DNA of 64,000 nt from assembly GCF_008801405.1 (NCBI RefSeq), contig NZ_VZPV01000001.1, positions 248,001 to 312,000 on the forward strand, read 5' to 3'. The stretch is from Ralstonia insidiosa (GTDB lineage Bacteria; Pseudomonadota; Gammaproteobacteria; Burkholderiales; Burkholderiaceae). Every line of letters starts with the position of its first letter. Within the stretch, counting starts at the first letter, position 1. The notes below the pieces were generated by a model. The model was not told the DNA's origin. It made no database searches and saw only the letters and a list, made by a program, of their open reading frames with translations. Of the stretch, positions 1 through 11,309 are shown one piece after another. Position numbers and translations under genes: made by a program.

Positions 1-316
1 CGGCACGCTGACCATCGGCATCACCGATTTCGCACAAGACGCGCTGGGCGACATCGTGTTCCTCGAATTGCCGGACGCTGGGCGCACCGTCGCCAAGGAC
101 GAAGCGATTGCCGTGGTGGAATCGGTCAAGGCTGCCTCCGACATCTACGCCCCGGTGTCGGGCGAGATCGTCGCCAAGAATGAGGATGCTGCTGGCGCAC
201 CGGAGTCGGTCAACGCCGACGCCTACGCCGCGTGGCTGTTCAAGATCAAGCCGACCAACGCCGACGACGTGAACGCCCTGCTGTCGGCCGAGCAGTACAC
301 CACCAAGATCGGCTAA
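1..316 (+). CDS. gcvH: Glycine cleavage system H protein, 5' end outside window
   Basis: Lipoyl carrier of the glycine cleavage complex, which shuttles the aminomethyl group from GcvP to GcvT. The reading frame is open from base 2, so the N-terminus lies left of the window; 104 residues are visible of about 125 expected. The lipoylation site is in VVESVKAASD, with the modified lysine codon at 128-130, followed by the usual IYAPVSGEI turn. The C-terminus (YTTKIG) is complete. gcvP follows after a hairpin terminator, so gcvT is expected just upstream, outside the window. Identity is near certain. Confidence 0.96.
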   Translation, partial: GTLTIGITDFAQDALGDIVFLELPDAGRTVAKDEAIAVVESVKAASDIYAPVSGEIVAKNEDAAGAPESVNADAYAAWLFKIKPTNADDVNALLSAEQYTTKIG

Positions 317-327
317 GCCGGTCCTTC

Positions 328-371
328 AAGCCGATGTGCGCGCCCTGACCTGCGCCGCGCATCGGCTTTTT
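328..371 (+). terminator. Rho-independent terminator after gcvH
   Basis: Arms 328-342 (AAGCCGATGTGCGCG) and 356-368 (CGCGCATCGGCTT) pair with one bulged T, followed by a run of T to 371. It lies between gcvH and gcvP on the same strand, so it may only attenuate transcription into gcvP. Confidence 0.7.
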
Positions 372-401
372 GCTGCATTGCCTGAATTTCGAGCCCTTGC
401 C

Positions 402-3341
<2,940 letters not shown>

Positions 3342-3354
3342 AGACGGGCCTGAG

Positions 3355-3398
3355 GTGACGCGGCGGTGGTGGAGCGCAATCCCCCACCGCCGCGTCAC
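3355..3398 (+). terminator. Strong hairpin after gcvP without a T-run
   Basis: Perfect 15-bp inverted repeat GTGACGCGGCGGTGG (3355-3369) and its complement (3384-3398) with a 14-nt loop, 13 bp after the gcvP stop. There is no U-tract after it, so it may stabilise the mRNA 3' end or assist Rho-dependent termination rather than act as an intrinsic terminator. Confidence 0.55.
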
Positions 3399-3501
3399 AT
3401 GTAACCGGGCGCAATCGCTGTAACCCGCTTTCACAATCGACGCTTTCAGGCGCCTCGCCAAGTAAGGTGACGACAGTTCACCTGATCGACGAGACCCTTC
3501 C

Positions 3502-4620
3502 ATGCCGATGCTCCACCGCGCCCCGCTCCTTCGCCTGCTTGCCTGTGCTGCCGCTGTTGCGGCGTGCAGTGCGTGCTCGCCGACACAGGCGGGAGCAGCG
3601 GCATCTGTGTATGCCGGTGCACATGGTCCGGCAGGTCCGGCGCGCGACTGGTGCAGTGTTTCGCCTGCGCAGTCCGGCGACCCGGCTGCCGCCAAGCTGA
3701 TTGCTCGCGCGACGCAGCACCTTGGGCAGACCCCGCATCCGCTGCCGCGCCTGCATACCGAAGGCACGCTGCCGCACCAGGGCATCTACGACGAATCCGT
3801 TGCAGCCGCGCGGGACTTTCCCGTCATGCGCGACGCCGCGCTGGCCTGGCGACTCACCAGCGACAAGCGCTTCGCCGAGCAGGTCGATACCTTCCTGCAC
3901 GCGTGGGTCGGCACGTACGTACCGAGCTTCAACCCGATCGACGAGACGAAGTTCGATGCACTGATCCAGGCCTATACGCTCGCACGTGACGGCCTGACAC
4001 CGGGCACGCGGGAAGAGACGCAACGCTTCCTGCGCACGCTGGCCGAGGGCTACATCGGGCGCACCGAGGCCGCCCGCCAGCCGCTGTCCCACACGTGGAT
4101 CAACAACTGGCAGAGCCACCGCATCAAGCTGATGGCGATGTCGGCCGCCGCGCTGGGCGACCGCGCGCTGATCGAGCAGACACATCGCCTGTTCCTGCAG
4201 CAACTCGCCAACAACGTGCGCCCCGACGGCTCAGTGGAAGACTTTGAAGACCGCGATGCGCTGCACTACGTCGTCTACGACCTGGAGCCGCTGACGATGG
4301 CCGCGATTGCCGTGGCGCCGTTCGGTCAACACTGGCTGCGCGAGCGCGCGAGCAATGGCGCCACGCTCGCCGCCGCCATCGACTGGCTCGTGCCGTATGC
4401 CGACGGCAGCCGCACGCATGAGGAATACGTCCACTCGCACGTCGCCTTCGACAAGACGCGTGCTGATGCTGGCCTGCCCGGCTTCTCCGGCATGTGGGAG
4501 CCGAAGAGCGCCGGTACGCTCTTCTGGCAGGCCACGCGACTGGACCCGAACTACCGCCCGCTGGCCGAACGGCTTGCTGCCACCGCGCCCGATTGGCTGG
4601 CGCTGTGCGCGGCACGCTGA
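3502..4620 (+). CDS. Putative alginate-lyase-fold lipoprotein
   Basis: 372 residues starting MPMLHRAPLLRLLACAA, with a lipoprotein-type signal (VAAC or SAC box within residues 16-26). The body resembles the alpha-helical barrel of alginate lyase/chondroitinase families: an alternating helical pattern, a conserved INNWQSHR segment at residues 200-207 (compare the NN..W..H core of PL5-type lyases), DGSVEDFEDRDALHYVVYDLEPL, and a C-terminal Y.P-type end. The substrate cannot be told from sequence; it may cleave an acidic exopolysaccharide in the periplasm or be a non-catalytic relative. It is inserted between gcvP and sdaA, in the same direction as both, 161 bp after gcvP. Family call moderate, function open. 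Confidence 0.6.
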   Translation: MPMLHRAPLLRLLACAAAVAACSACSPTQAGAAASVYAGAHGPAGPARDWCSVSPAQSGDPAAAKLIARATQHLGQTPHPLPRLHTEGTLPHQGIYDESVAAARDFPVMRDAALAWRLTSDKRFAEQVDTFLHAWVGTYVPSFNPIDETKFDALIQAYTLARDGLTPGTREETQRFLRTLAEGYIGRTEAARQPLSHTWINNWQSHRIKLMAMSAAALGDRALIEQTHRLFLQQLANNVRPDGSVEDFEDRDALHYVVYDLEPLTMAAIAVAPFGQHWLRERASNGATLAAAIDWLVPYADGSRTHEEYVHSHVAFDKTRADAGLPGFSGMWEPKSAGTLFWQATRLDPNYRPLAERLAATAPDWLALCAAR

Positions 4621-4727
4621 TCGGCGCATCATTACAGCAGACAGCGGGCACGCAACAACCCGGCGCAACTGGCCACAAGCCAACTTGCCCTCCTGATTGT
4701 CATTGATCGCCCCCGGAGCCCTACCCC

Positions 4728-6104
4728 ATGGCTGTTTCTGTTTTCGACCTCTTCAAGATCGGCATTGGCCCGTCCAGCTCGCACACCGTCGGGCCGATGC
4801 GCGCCGCGCTGATGTTCGCCTCGGGCCTCGAAGCCGATGGGCTGATGCCGCAAGTGGCCAGCGTGCGTGTGGAGCTGTATGGCTCACTCGGCGCCACCGG
4901 CAAGGGCCACGGCACCGATCGCGGTGTGATCCTTGGCCTGATGGGCGAGGCGCCGGACACCATCGACCCCGACACCATCGACGCCAAGCTAGCAGCACTG
5001 CGCGCATCGCAATCGCTATCGCTGCTGGGCCGTCATGCGGTGCGCTTTACCGAGAAGGAACACATCGCCTTCTACCGCCGCGAGGCGATGGCCGAGCACC
5101 CGAACGGCATGAAATTCCACGCCTTCGATGCGGCCGGCGAGCGGCTGCGCGAGGCGCGTTACCTGTCGGTGGGCGGCGGCTTTGTCGTGACAGCCGGCGC
5201 GGCGAATACGCAAGTGCTGTCGGCGCATGACCAACTGCCGCATCCGTTCCGCAGCGGCAAGGAACTGCTGACGATGTGCGAATCGACGGGCAAGTCGATC
5301 GCCCGCCTGATGCTGGAGAACGAACTGACCTGGCGCTCGGAAGCCGAGGTGCGCACCGGTCTGCTCAACATCTGGCATGTGATGCAGGCATGTGTGGCGC
5401 GCGGTTGCCGCACGGAAGGCGAACTGCCCGGCCCGTTCCACGTGCGTCGCCGTGCGGCTGAGCTGTATTCGCGGCTCACAGTGCAGGCCGAGCGCACGCT
5501 GTCCGATCCGCTGTCGGTGATCGACTGGGTGAACCTGTACGCCATCGCCGTCAACGAAGAGAACGCCGCAGGCGGGCGCGTGGTGACGGCGCCAACCAAC
5601 GGCGCAGCCGGCATCATCCCGGCCGTGATGCATTACTACGATCGCTTCGTGCCCGGCGCGAACGACAACGGCATCGTGGATTTCCTGCTCACGGCGGGCG
5701 CGATCGGCATGCTTTACAAGATGAATGCGTCCATCTCCGGTGCGGAAGTGGGTTGCCAGGGTGAAGTGGGCGTGGCCTGTTCGATGGCTGCAGGGGCGCT
5801 CGCTGCGGTGCTGGGCGGCACGCCCGCGCAGGTCGAGAACGCGGCTGAAATCGGCATGGAGCACAACCTCGGCCTGACGTGCGACCCCGTTGGCGGGCTG
5901 GTGCAGATTCCGTGTATCGAGCGCAATGCGATGGCCTCGGTGAAGGCGGTGAACGCGGCACGCATGGCGTTGCGCGGCGATGGCACGCACTACGTGTCGC
6001 TCGACTCCGTGATCAAGACAATGCGGGAGACGGGGGCGGACATGAAGACCAAGTACAAGGAAACGGCGCGCGGTGGGTTGGCTGTGAATATTGTGGAGTG
6101 CTGA
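4728..6104 (+). CDS. sdaA: L-serine dehydratase, iron-sulfur type, single chain
   Basis: Deaminates L-serine to pyruvate and ammonia using a [4Fe-4S] cluster. 458 residues, the usual single-chain length. The beta domain starts with IGPSSSHTVGPM (residues 13-24). The alpha domain has APTNGAAGIIPAV, the cysteine-containing GCQGEVGVACSMAAG, and LTCDPVGGLVQIPC, which supply cluster ligands. The ATG at 4728 is preceded by a purine-rich stretch (CCCCGGAGCCC). It lies downstream of gcvP, which matches the common pairing of glycine cleavage with serine catabolism (glycine to serine to pyruvate). Confidence 0.96.
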   Translation: MAVSVFDLFKIGIGPSSSHTVGPMRAALMFASGLEADGLMPQVASVRVELYGSLGATGKGHGTDRGVILGLMGEAPDTIDPDTIDAKLAALRASQSLSLLGRHAVRFTEKEHIAFYRREAMAEHPNGMKFHAFDAAGERLREARYLSVGGGFVVTAGAANTQVLSAHDQLPHPFRSGKELLTMCESTGKSIARLMLENELTWRSEAEVRTGLLNIWHVMQACVARGCRTEGELPGPFHVRRRAAELYSRLTVQAERTLSDPLSVIDWVNLYAIAVNEENAAGGRVVTAPTNGAAGIIPAVMHYYDRFVPGANDNGIVDFLLTAGAIGMLYKMNASISGAEVGCQGEVGVACSMAAGALAAVLGGTPAQVENAAEIGMEHNLGLTCDPVGGLVQIPCIERNAMASVKAVNAARMALRGDGTHYVSLDSVIKTMRETGADMKTKYKETARGGLAVNIVEC

Positions 6105-6149
6105 TTTGGGCTTGGTGGTCCATCCCGTGTTTCATCCCCTGCCGGGGCT

Positions 6150-6212
6150 GACGCACTTTCTTTGTCTTGCTGCTAAGGAAAGTCCGTAAGGAACGGCGCC
6201 GCATCGGGCGGG
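6150..6212. repeat. Possible dispersed intergenic repeat
   Basis: The stretch beginning CTGACGCACTTTCTTTGTC resembles a family of hairpin-forming intergenic repeats that occur many times in Burkholderiales genomes, where ACTTTCTTTG is followed by a complementary arm. Here the arms are shortened (ACTTTC at 6155 and GAAAGT at 6178), so it would be a degenerate copy. Only one copy is in this window; the call rests on memory of similar elements. Confidence 0.3.
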
Positions 6213-6274
6213 AACGGCCAAACCGTTGGTTCGCGAGTGTTGTTGCTCGGGGGCTTGGCGGTTTGGCCGTTTTA
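6213..6274 (+). terminator. Terminator downstream of sdaA
   Basis: Perfect 13-bp arms AACGGCCAAACCG (6213-6225) and CGGTTTGGCCGTT (6259-6271), ending in TTTT. The loop is long (33 nt). It is 108 bp after the sdaA stop and the only intrinsic-terminator-like structure before the next gene. Confidence 0.6.
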
Positions 6275-6521
6275 CATGTTGGATGTGGTCGCGCAATGTT
6301 CACGACACGAGACTTCACGCAAACACGCCGCAACATCGGAGCATTCTCATACACGCACATGTTGCCTGGGCATAACGTTTGACACATTCAATCCCGTGCC
6401 GCCCGAGTCAATGTGTCGCGACAGGATCAGTCCGCTCGACCGGGTCGCCCGCTTGCTCTAGAGAACCCCTCAAGGGACACGCTCGTCGCATGCGGCCGCA
6501 CTACGTTATGAGGGAAACTCA

Positions 6522-7892
6522 GTGCCTTCTCGCGAGAAATCTTCGGTCTTAGCGCCACAACTCGCTGCCCCCGCGTCCCCCATCCACGGCGCAGCCCCAG
6601 TTGAAACTGCGCCGGCACCGCACTGCGTCGCCGTAGTCGGCCTCGGCTACGTCGGTGCGTCACTGGCCCATGCGCTTTCACGACATTTCCGTGTGTGGGG
6701 CGTGGATATCGACGCCACGCGTGTGACGGAGTTGCGCGAAGGCTACGACCGCACCGGCGAGCTCTCTCGCGATGCGTTGCTGAGCGCGCCAATACAACTG
6801 ACCACCGATGCATCGGTACTGAAGCAGGCCGACATCATCATCGTCGCCGTGCCGACCCCAGTCGACGAGGCTCGGGTACCAGACCTCCGCCCCTTGGAAC
6901 AAGCGTCCGCCGAGGTAGGCCGGCACATACAGCGGGGTGCGACCGTCGTGTACGAGAGCACGGTCTACCCTGGCGTGACCGAAGACGTATGCATCCCCCT
7001 GCTCGAACGGCACAGCGGTTTGAAGCACCTGCATGACTTCCACGTTGGTTACTCGCCCGAGCGCATCAACCCGGGCGATCGCGAGCACACGCTTACCACC
7101 GTCACCAAGATTGTTTCGGGAGACACGCCGCAGACGCGTGACACGCTGATGAAGCTGTACAGCGTGATCACACACGTGCATCCCGCCAAGAGCATCAAGG
7201 TGGCTGAGGCTGCCAAGGTGTTGGAAGACACGCAGCGCGACGTGAACATCGCACTGATGAATGAGGTGTCACAGCAGCTCAGCACGCTCGGCGTGGATAC
7301 GCATGACGTCCTGGACGCCGCGCGCAGCAAGTGGAACTTCGTAGATTTCCGGCCGGGCCTGGTTGGCGGTCACGGCATTTCGGTCGATCCGCATTACCTG
7401 ATGCACGGGGCGATCCCCCCCGGGTTCAATGCCAGCCTGATCCTGTCTGCCCGCGAAACCAACGATGGCATGGCGCAGTTCGTTGTCGACCAGTTGCTCC
7501 ACTGGATGACGAAACGCCACCTGCTGCATCCGCAGACCATCGTGACGGTGCTTGGCGCCACGCTCAAGGAAGACGTGCCCGACGTTCGCCACTCGAAAGT
7601 GATCGACATCGTCAAAGCGCTCAACAGGCTGGGTATCCGCACGCAGATCGTTGATCCGCTGGCCAACAGCGACGAGGTGGCACAGGCGTATGGCCTCCAC
7701 CTGACCCCGCTGGCCGAGGCCGAGCCTGCCGATGCCATCGTACTGGCGGTGCCGCATGCCGAATATCGGGACGGCGGCTGGCGTTTGATTGCATCGCTGG
7801 CCAAGCCTCACGCGCGGTTCGTGGTCTGCGACCTGAAGGCCGTGCTGGATCGGGATCTGCGCCCGGAACACGCGACACTCTGGCGGCCTTGA
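6522..7892 (+). CDS. UDP-N-acetylhexosamine dehydrogenase family protein with catalytic Cys replaced
   Basis: Nucleotide-sugar 6-dehydrogenase family (WecC/TviB type), which normally makes UDP-hexosaminuronic acids for surface polysaccharides. 456 residues from a GTG with a good ribosome site (GAGGG). The first 33 residues are a Pro/Ala-rich extension. The NAD motif is VGLGYVG at residues 39-45. The central helix keeps SIKVAEAAKVLEDTQRDVN with the conserved lysine and asparagine. The active-site loop reads GGHGISVDPHYL where the family has GGHC: the nucleophilic cysteine is glycine 285 (codon GGC, 7374-7376). Without it the second oxidation step should fail, so the protein may be inactive or catalyse only part of the reaction. 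No polysaccharide cluster surrounds it. Confidence 0.85.
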   Translation: MPSREKSSVLAPQLAAPASPIHGAAPVETAPAPHCVAVVGLGYVGASLAHALSRHFRVWGVDIDATRVTELREGYDRTGELSRDALLSAPIQLTTDASVLKQADIIIVAVPTPVDEARVPDLRPLEQASAEVGRHIQRGATVVYESTVYPGVTEDVCIPLLERHSGLKHLHDFHVGYSPERINPGDREHTLTTVTKIVSGDTPQTRDTLMKLYSVITHVHPAKSIKVAEAAKVLEDTQRDVNIALMNEVSQQLSTLGVDTHDVLDAARSKWNFVDFRPGLVGGHGISVDPHYLMHGAIPPGFNASLILSARETNDGMAQFVVDQLLHWMTKRHLLHPQTIVTVLGATLKEDVPDVRHSKVIDIVKALNRLGIRTQIVDPLANSDEVAQAYGLHLTPLAEAEPADAIVLAVPHAEYRDGGWRLIASLAKPHARFVVCDLKAVLDRDLRPEHATLWRP

Positions 7893-8047
7893 GCGTCGGT
7901 TGAGCAGCCGGTGTTGCCGCGTGTCGATGGGCGCTGCACAAGCCCGCCTCCCATTGAAGACGACCACCCACGGATTCGCGGTGCTCCCGTACGCAATTTA
8001 GAGGAAGCTCAAAACAAATCATTCGTCCCGTCGCATCCCGCCCCTCC

Positions 8048-8053
8048 TATAAT
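8048..8053 (+). promoter_or_regulatory. Candidate -10 element for the OPT transporter gene
   Basis: A perfect TATAAT lies 36 bp before the ATG at 8089. No good -35 hexamer is seen at the usual spacing, so activation may need a regulator or the match may be chance. Confidence 0.35.
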
Positions 8054-8088
8054 CCGGGCCACAAAAACCCTCATCGGAGACCCGCAGG

Positions 8089-10143
8089 ATGCAATCTCCT
8101 CGTCCTCTCAAGCACACACCGGCAGCCACGCTGCCGGAGTTGACGCTGCGCGGCATGATCCTCGGTGCCATCATCACCGTGATCTTCACCGCTTCGAACG
8201 TGTACCTGGGCCTGAAGGTCGGCCTGACGTTCTCATCGGCGATTCCCGCCGCCGTGATCTCGATGGCGGTGCTGCGCATGCTCGGCGGCACCAACATCCT
8301 CGAGAACAACATGGTGCAGACGCAGGCGTCTGCAGCCGGGACGCTGTCTTCCATCATCTTTGTTCTGCCGGGCCTGGTGATGATTGGCCACTGGCAGGGC
8401 TTTCCGTTCTGGCAAACGTTTGGCGTCTGCATGGCCGGCGGCATGCTGGGCGTGGTGTTCACGATTCCGCTGCGCCACGCGATGGTGGTGCAGAGCGATC
8501 TGCCCTACCCCGAAGGTGTGGCCGCGGCGGAAATCCTGCGCGTGGGCAGCGGCCAATCCGCTGACGGCACACAGGCCGCCAGTGGCGATGCCGTGCCGGC
8601 GGCCACCGGCATGCGCGATCTGGCGGCGGGCGGCATTGTCGCGGCCATCGTTGCGTTTGCGACCAGCGGCCTGCGTGTGCTGGGCGAAGGCGCGAGCTGG
8701 TGGTTCGCTGCAGGGGCCTCGGTGGTGCGTTTGCCGCTGGGCTTCTCGACGGCGCTGCTCGGTGCGGGTTACCTGATCGGCCTGATGGGCGGGTTGGCCA
8801 TGCTGGTGGGCCTGGTAATCGCCTGGGGCATCGCCGTGCCGTACCTGACTGCCATCACGCCGATGCCGGAGGGCAAAGCGCTCGCCGCCTTCGGTGCAGA
8901 TGTCTGGCGCACACAGGTGCGCTTCATCGGTGCGGGCGTGATTGCGGTGGCGGCCGTGTGGACGCTCGGCACGCTGATCGGCCCGGTGGTGCAAGGCGTC
9001 AAGCGCTCGTTCGGCAGCCTGCGCCCGCAAGGCGACGCCCGGCAACGCACCGAGCAGGACATGGCGCCGCGCTGGATTCTGCTGGTCACGCTGGCGATGG
9101 TGGTGGTGCTGGTGATCACCTTCGCGGCCTTCCTGGCGCCGACCATGCTGTCGCCCGGCTCGCGCTGGACGCTGATTGCCTGTGCGGTGGTGTTTGCGGT
9201 GGTGTTCGGCTTTCTGGTGGCGGCGGCGTGCGGCTACATGGCCGGGCTGATCGGCTCGTCCTCCAGCCCCATCTCGGGGATCGGCATGATCGCCATCACG
9301 CTGGTGTCGCTGCTGCTGTTGGCCGTGGGGGCAGACAACGGCATCGTCGGTTCGCCCGAGGCCAGCAAGCTGGGCATTGCGCTGGCGATTTTCACGACGT
9401 CGGCCGTGGTGGCCGTGGCGACCATCTCCAACGACAACCTGCAGGATCTGAAGACCGGCTGGCTGGTCGGGGCCACGCCGTGGCGCCAGCAGGTCGCGCT
9501 GCTGGTTGGCTGCGTGGCGGGCGCGGCGGTCATCTCGCCGGTGCTGGAACTGCTCTACAACGCGTATGGCTTCCCGGGTGCGCTGCCGCGTGCCGGCATG
9601 GACGCCGCACAGGCGCTGTCCGCACCGCAGGCCACGCTGATGACGGCCATCGCCACCGGCATCTTTACGCACAAGCTGGAATGGAACATGGTGATTACCG
9701 GCACCATCGTCGGTGCCATCCTCATCGCCATCGACTGGGTGCTCAAGCGGCGCGGCGGTGCAGCACGGTTGCCAGTGCTGGCTGTGGGCATCGGTATCTA
9801 CCTGCCGCCGACGGTGAGCGCGCCGCTGGTGATCGGTGCCGTGCTGGCGTGGGTCATTGAGAAGATTCTCGCCAGGCGTGCCCAAGCGGCCGGCGTGCCG
9901 TACGAGCGCTATGCAGAAGTCCCGAACCGCCACGGCGTGCTGCTGGCCTCGGGCCTGATCGTGGGTGAAAGCCTGGTGGGCGTGCTGATGGCGGCCATCA
10001 TCGGCACCACAGGCACGGATGCGCCGCTGGCGATTGTCGGCGCGTCGTTTGAAAGCGCCGCGCAATGGCTGGGGCTGATCGTGTTCGCGCTGATCTGCTG
10101 GGCGTTTGCGCGTCGCGTGCTGGCGGTGCGCCCCGCTCACTGA
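8089..10143 (+). CDS. OPT family oligopeptide transporter
   Basis: 684-residue polytopic membrane protein with about 14-16 hydrophobic segments. It begins after a short cytoplasmic tail with LTLRGMILGAIITVIFTASN, followed by YLGLKVGLTFSSAIPAAV, a signature of the bacterial OPT (oligopeptide/iron-chelate) branch. NNMVQTQASAAGTLSS and SSSPISGIGMIAITL are further conserved blocks. It is expected to import small peptides, possibly gamma-glutamyl or metal-chelating ones, driven by protons. It stands alone, convergent with the minus-strand YbdK-type gene after a 23-bp gap. Confidence 0.92.
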   Translation: MQSPRPLKHTPAATLPELTLRGMILGAIITVIFTASNVYLGLKVGLTFSSAIPAAVISMAVLRMLGGTNILENNMVQTQASAAGTLSSIIFVLPGLVMIGHWQGFPFWQTFGVCMAGGMLGVVFTIPLRHAMVVQSDLPYPEGVAAAEILRVGSGQSADGTQAASGDAVPAATGMRDLAAGGIVAAIVAFATSGLRVLGEGASWWFAAGASVVRLPLGFSTALLGAGYLIGLMGGLAMLVGLVIAWGIAVPYLTAITPMPEGKALAAFGADVWRTQVRFIGAGVIAVAAVWTLGTLIGPVVQGVKRSFGSLRPQGDARQRTEQDMAPRWILLVTLAMVVVLVITFAAFLAPTMLSPGSRWTLIACAVVFAVVFGFLVAAACGYMAGLIGSSSSPISGIGMIAITLVSLLLLAVGADNGIVGSPEASKLGIALAIFTTSAVVAVATISNDNLQDLKTGWLVGATPWRQQVALLVGCVAGAAVISPVLELLYNAYGFPGALPRAGMDAAQALSAPQATLMTAIATGIFTHKLEWNMVITGTIVGAILIAIDWVLKRRGGAARLPVLAVGIGIYLPPTVSAPLVIGAVLAWVIEKILARRAQAAGVPYERYAEVPNRHGVLLASGLIVGESLVGVLMAAIIGTTGTDAPLAIVGASFESAAQWLGLIVFALICWAFARRVLAVRPAH

Positions 10144-10166
10144 TCAAGCAGCGCTAGTCACTCCAC

Positions 10167-11300
10167 TTACGCAGGTTGTGTTGCGGCCTGCGTCCAACGC
10201 CCGCAACCCCGTCGCACGGTCTCGTGCAGGTTGCGGGTTTCGTTTTGGGCACGGCGGATCCACTCGGCATCCGTGTCGCGCCCTTCCACCACCTCCCGCA
10301 CCATATCCAGCGCCCCTTCGGACGATAGCGCCTCGGCGTGATGCGACAACACCTTGCTGGTTTCCAGGATGTGATCGGCCAACGCGCCACGGTTGCCGGT
10401 GGCGGGGTCGACGTATTCCCCAGCCAGCCCGAAGCGGCACGCCTGGAAGCGGTTGAAGGTGTAGACGAGGTAGTCGTCTTCCACCGGCGTGAACGGACGG
10501 TCGAGCAGCAGCCAGCGGCCCAGCGCCTGGATGTAGGCGGCAATGGCGGCGGCGCGCTCGACGGTGAGCGGGGTGTCCATCACGCGCACTTCGATCGTGC
10601 CGAATTCGGGCTTGGGGCGGATGTCCCAGTAGAAGTCCTTCATGCTTTCGATCACGCCGGTGGCGTGCATCTTGTCGAAGTACGCGATGAAGGCGTCCCA
10701 CGTGAGCACGAACGGCGCGCGACCCGACATCGGGAAGGCGCTGACCGAGTTCATGCGCGCGGAAGCAAACCCGGTATCCACGCCCTGCACGAACGGCGAT
10801 GACGCGGCCAGCGCAATGAAGTGCGGCACGTAGCGCGACATGGCGTGCAGCAGGTACAGCGCGTCGTCCGGGTTCGGGCAGCCAATGTGCACGTGCTGCC
10901 CGAACACGGTGAACTGCTTGGCCAGATAGCCGTACAGATCCGAGATGTACTGGTAACGCGGCGACTGCGAGATCGTGCGCTGGCTCCACTGCTGGAACGG
11001 GTGCGTGCCGCCGCCGCAGATGCCGATGTTCAGCGCCGTGGCGGCTTCGGCCATGCGGTCGCGCATCTCGCGCAGTTGCCACAGCGCCTCGTCGTGGCTG
11101 TGGCAGATGCCGGTGGAGATCTCGATCATCGAATCGGTGATCTCCGGCTTGATATCGCCGGGGTACTCCTTGCCCTTGAGCATGCGCAGCAAGTCCGGCG
11201 ATGCCGAGGCGAGGTCGTAGTCGTGACGGTTGACGAGCTGCAACTCCAGCTCAACGCCAAACGTCAGGGCTTCGGATTTCGAGAACGGTTCGAGCGACAT
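10167..11300 (-). CDS. Carboxylate-amine ligase, YbdK/GCS2 family
   Basis: 377 residues of the glutamate-cysteine ligase 2 superfamily. Visible blocks are FGVELELQLVN (catalytic acidic ELEL), PEITDSMIEISTG, FGQHVHIGCP, and IEVRVMDTPLT. YbdK-type enzymes show weak gamma-glutamyl-cysteine ligase activity in vitro and their true substrate is uncertain. It lies 9 bp after the antiporter gene 11310-12533 on the same strand, so the two should be co-transcribed. Pairing with a Kef-like antiporter is notable because classical Kef systems are gated by glutathione. The ATG at 11300 is the natural start (MSLEPFSKSEALTFGVE). Confidence 0.9.
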   Translation of the reverse strand: MSLEPFSKSEALTFGVELELQLVNRHDYDLASASPDLLRMLKGKEYPGDIKPEITDSMIEISTGICHSHDEALWQLREMRDRMAEAATALNIGICGGGTHPFQQWSQRTISQSPRYQYISDLYGYLAKQFTVFGQHVHIGCPNPDDALYLLHAMSRYVPHFIALAASSPFVQGVDTGFASARMNSVSAFPMSGRAPFVLTWDAFIAYFDKMHATGVIESMKDFYWDIRPKPEFGTIEVRVMDTPLTVERAAAIAAYIQALGRWLLLDRPFTPVEDDYLVYTFNRFQACRFGLAGEYVDPATGNRGALADHILETSKVLSHHAEALSSEGALDMVREVVEGRDTDAEWIRRAQNETRNLHETVRRGCGRWTQAATQPA

Positions 11301-11309
11301 GCCTACCTC

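Larger units (their letters stand above)
6105..6521. other. Intergenic region between sdaA and the nucleotide-sugar dehydrogenase
   Basis: 417 bp without a convincing gene. From the left it contains a short inverted repeat ACTTTC/GAAAGT (6155-6160/6178-6183) in a stretch resembling dispersed repeats of Burkholderiales genomes, then the sdaA terminator (6213-6274). The perfect 10-bp palindrome TGTCGCGACA lies at 6414-6423, and a GAGGGAAA ribosome site lies just before the GTG at 6522. Small open frames here have no family resemblance and were not called. Confidence 0.5.

Noticed and set aside
3343..3501. Possible glycine riboswitch near the gcv genes
   Set aside because: No tandem glycine-aptamer core is seen; such a riboswitch would normally precede gcvT, which lies outside the window.
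6167..6382. Small plus-strand frame in the sdaA downstream region
   Set aside because: It crosses the terminator hairpin and has no ribosome site or family resemblance.
8233..10140. Long minus-strand frame opposite the OPT transporter
   Set aside because: His/Arg/Gln-rich shadow of a certain membrane protein.
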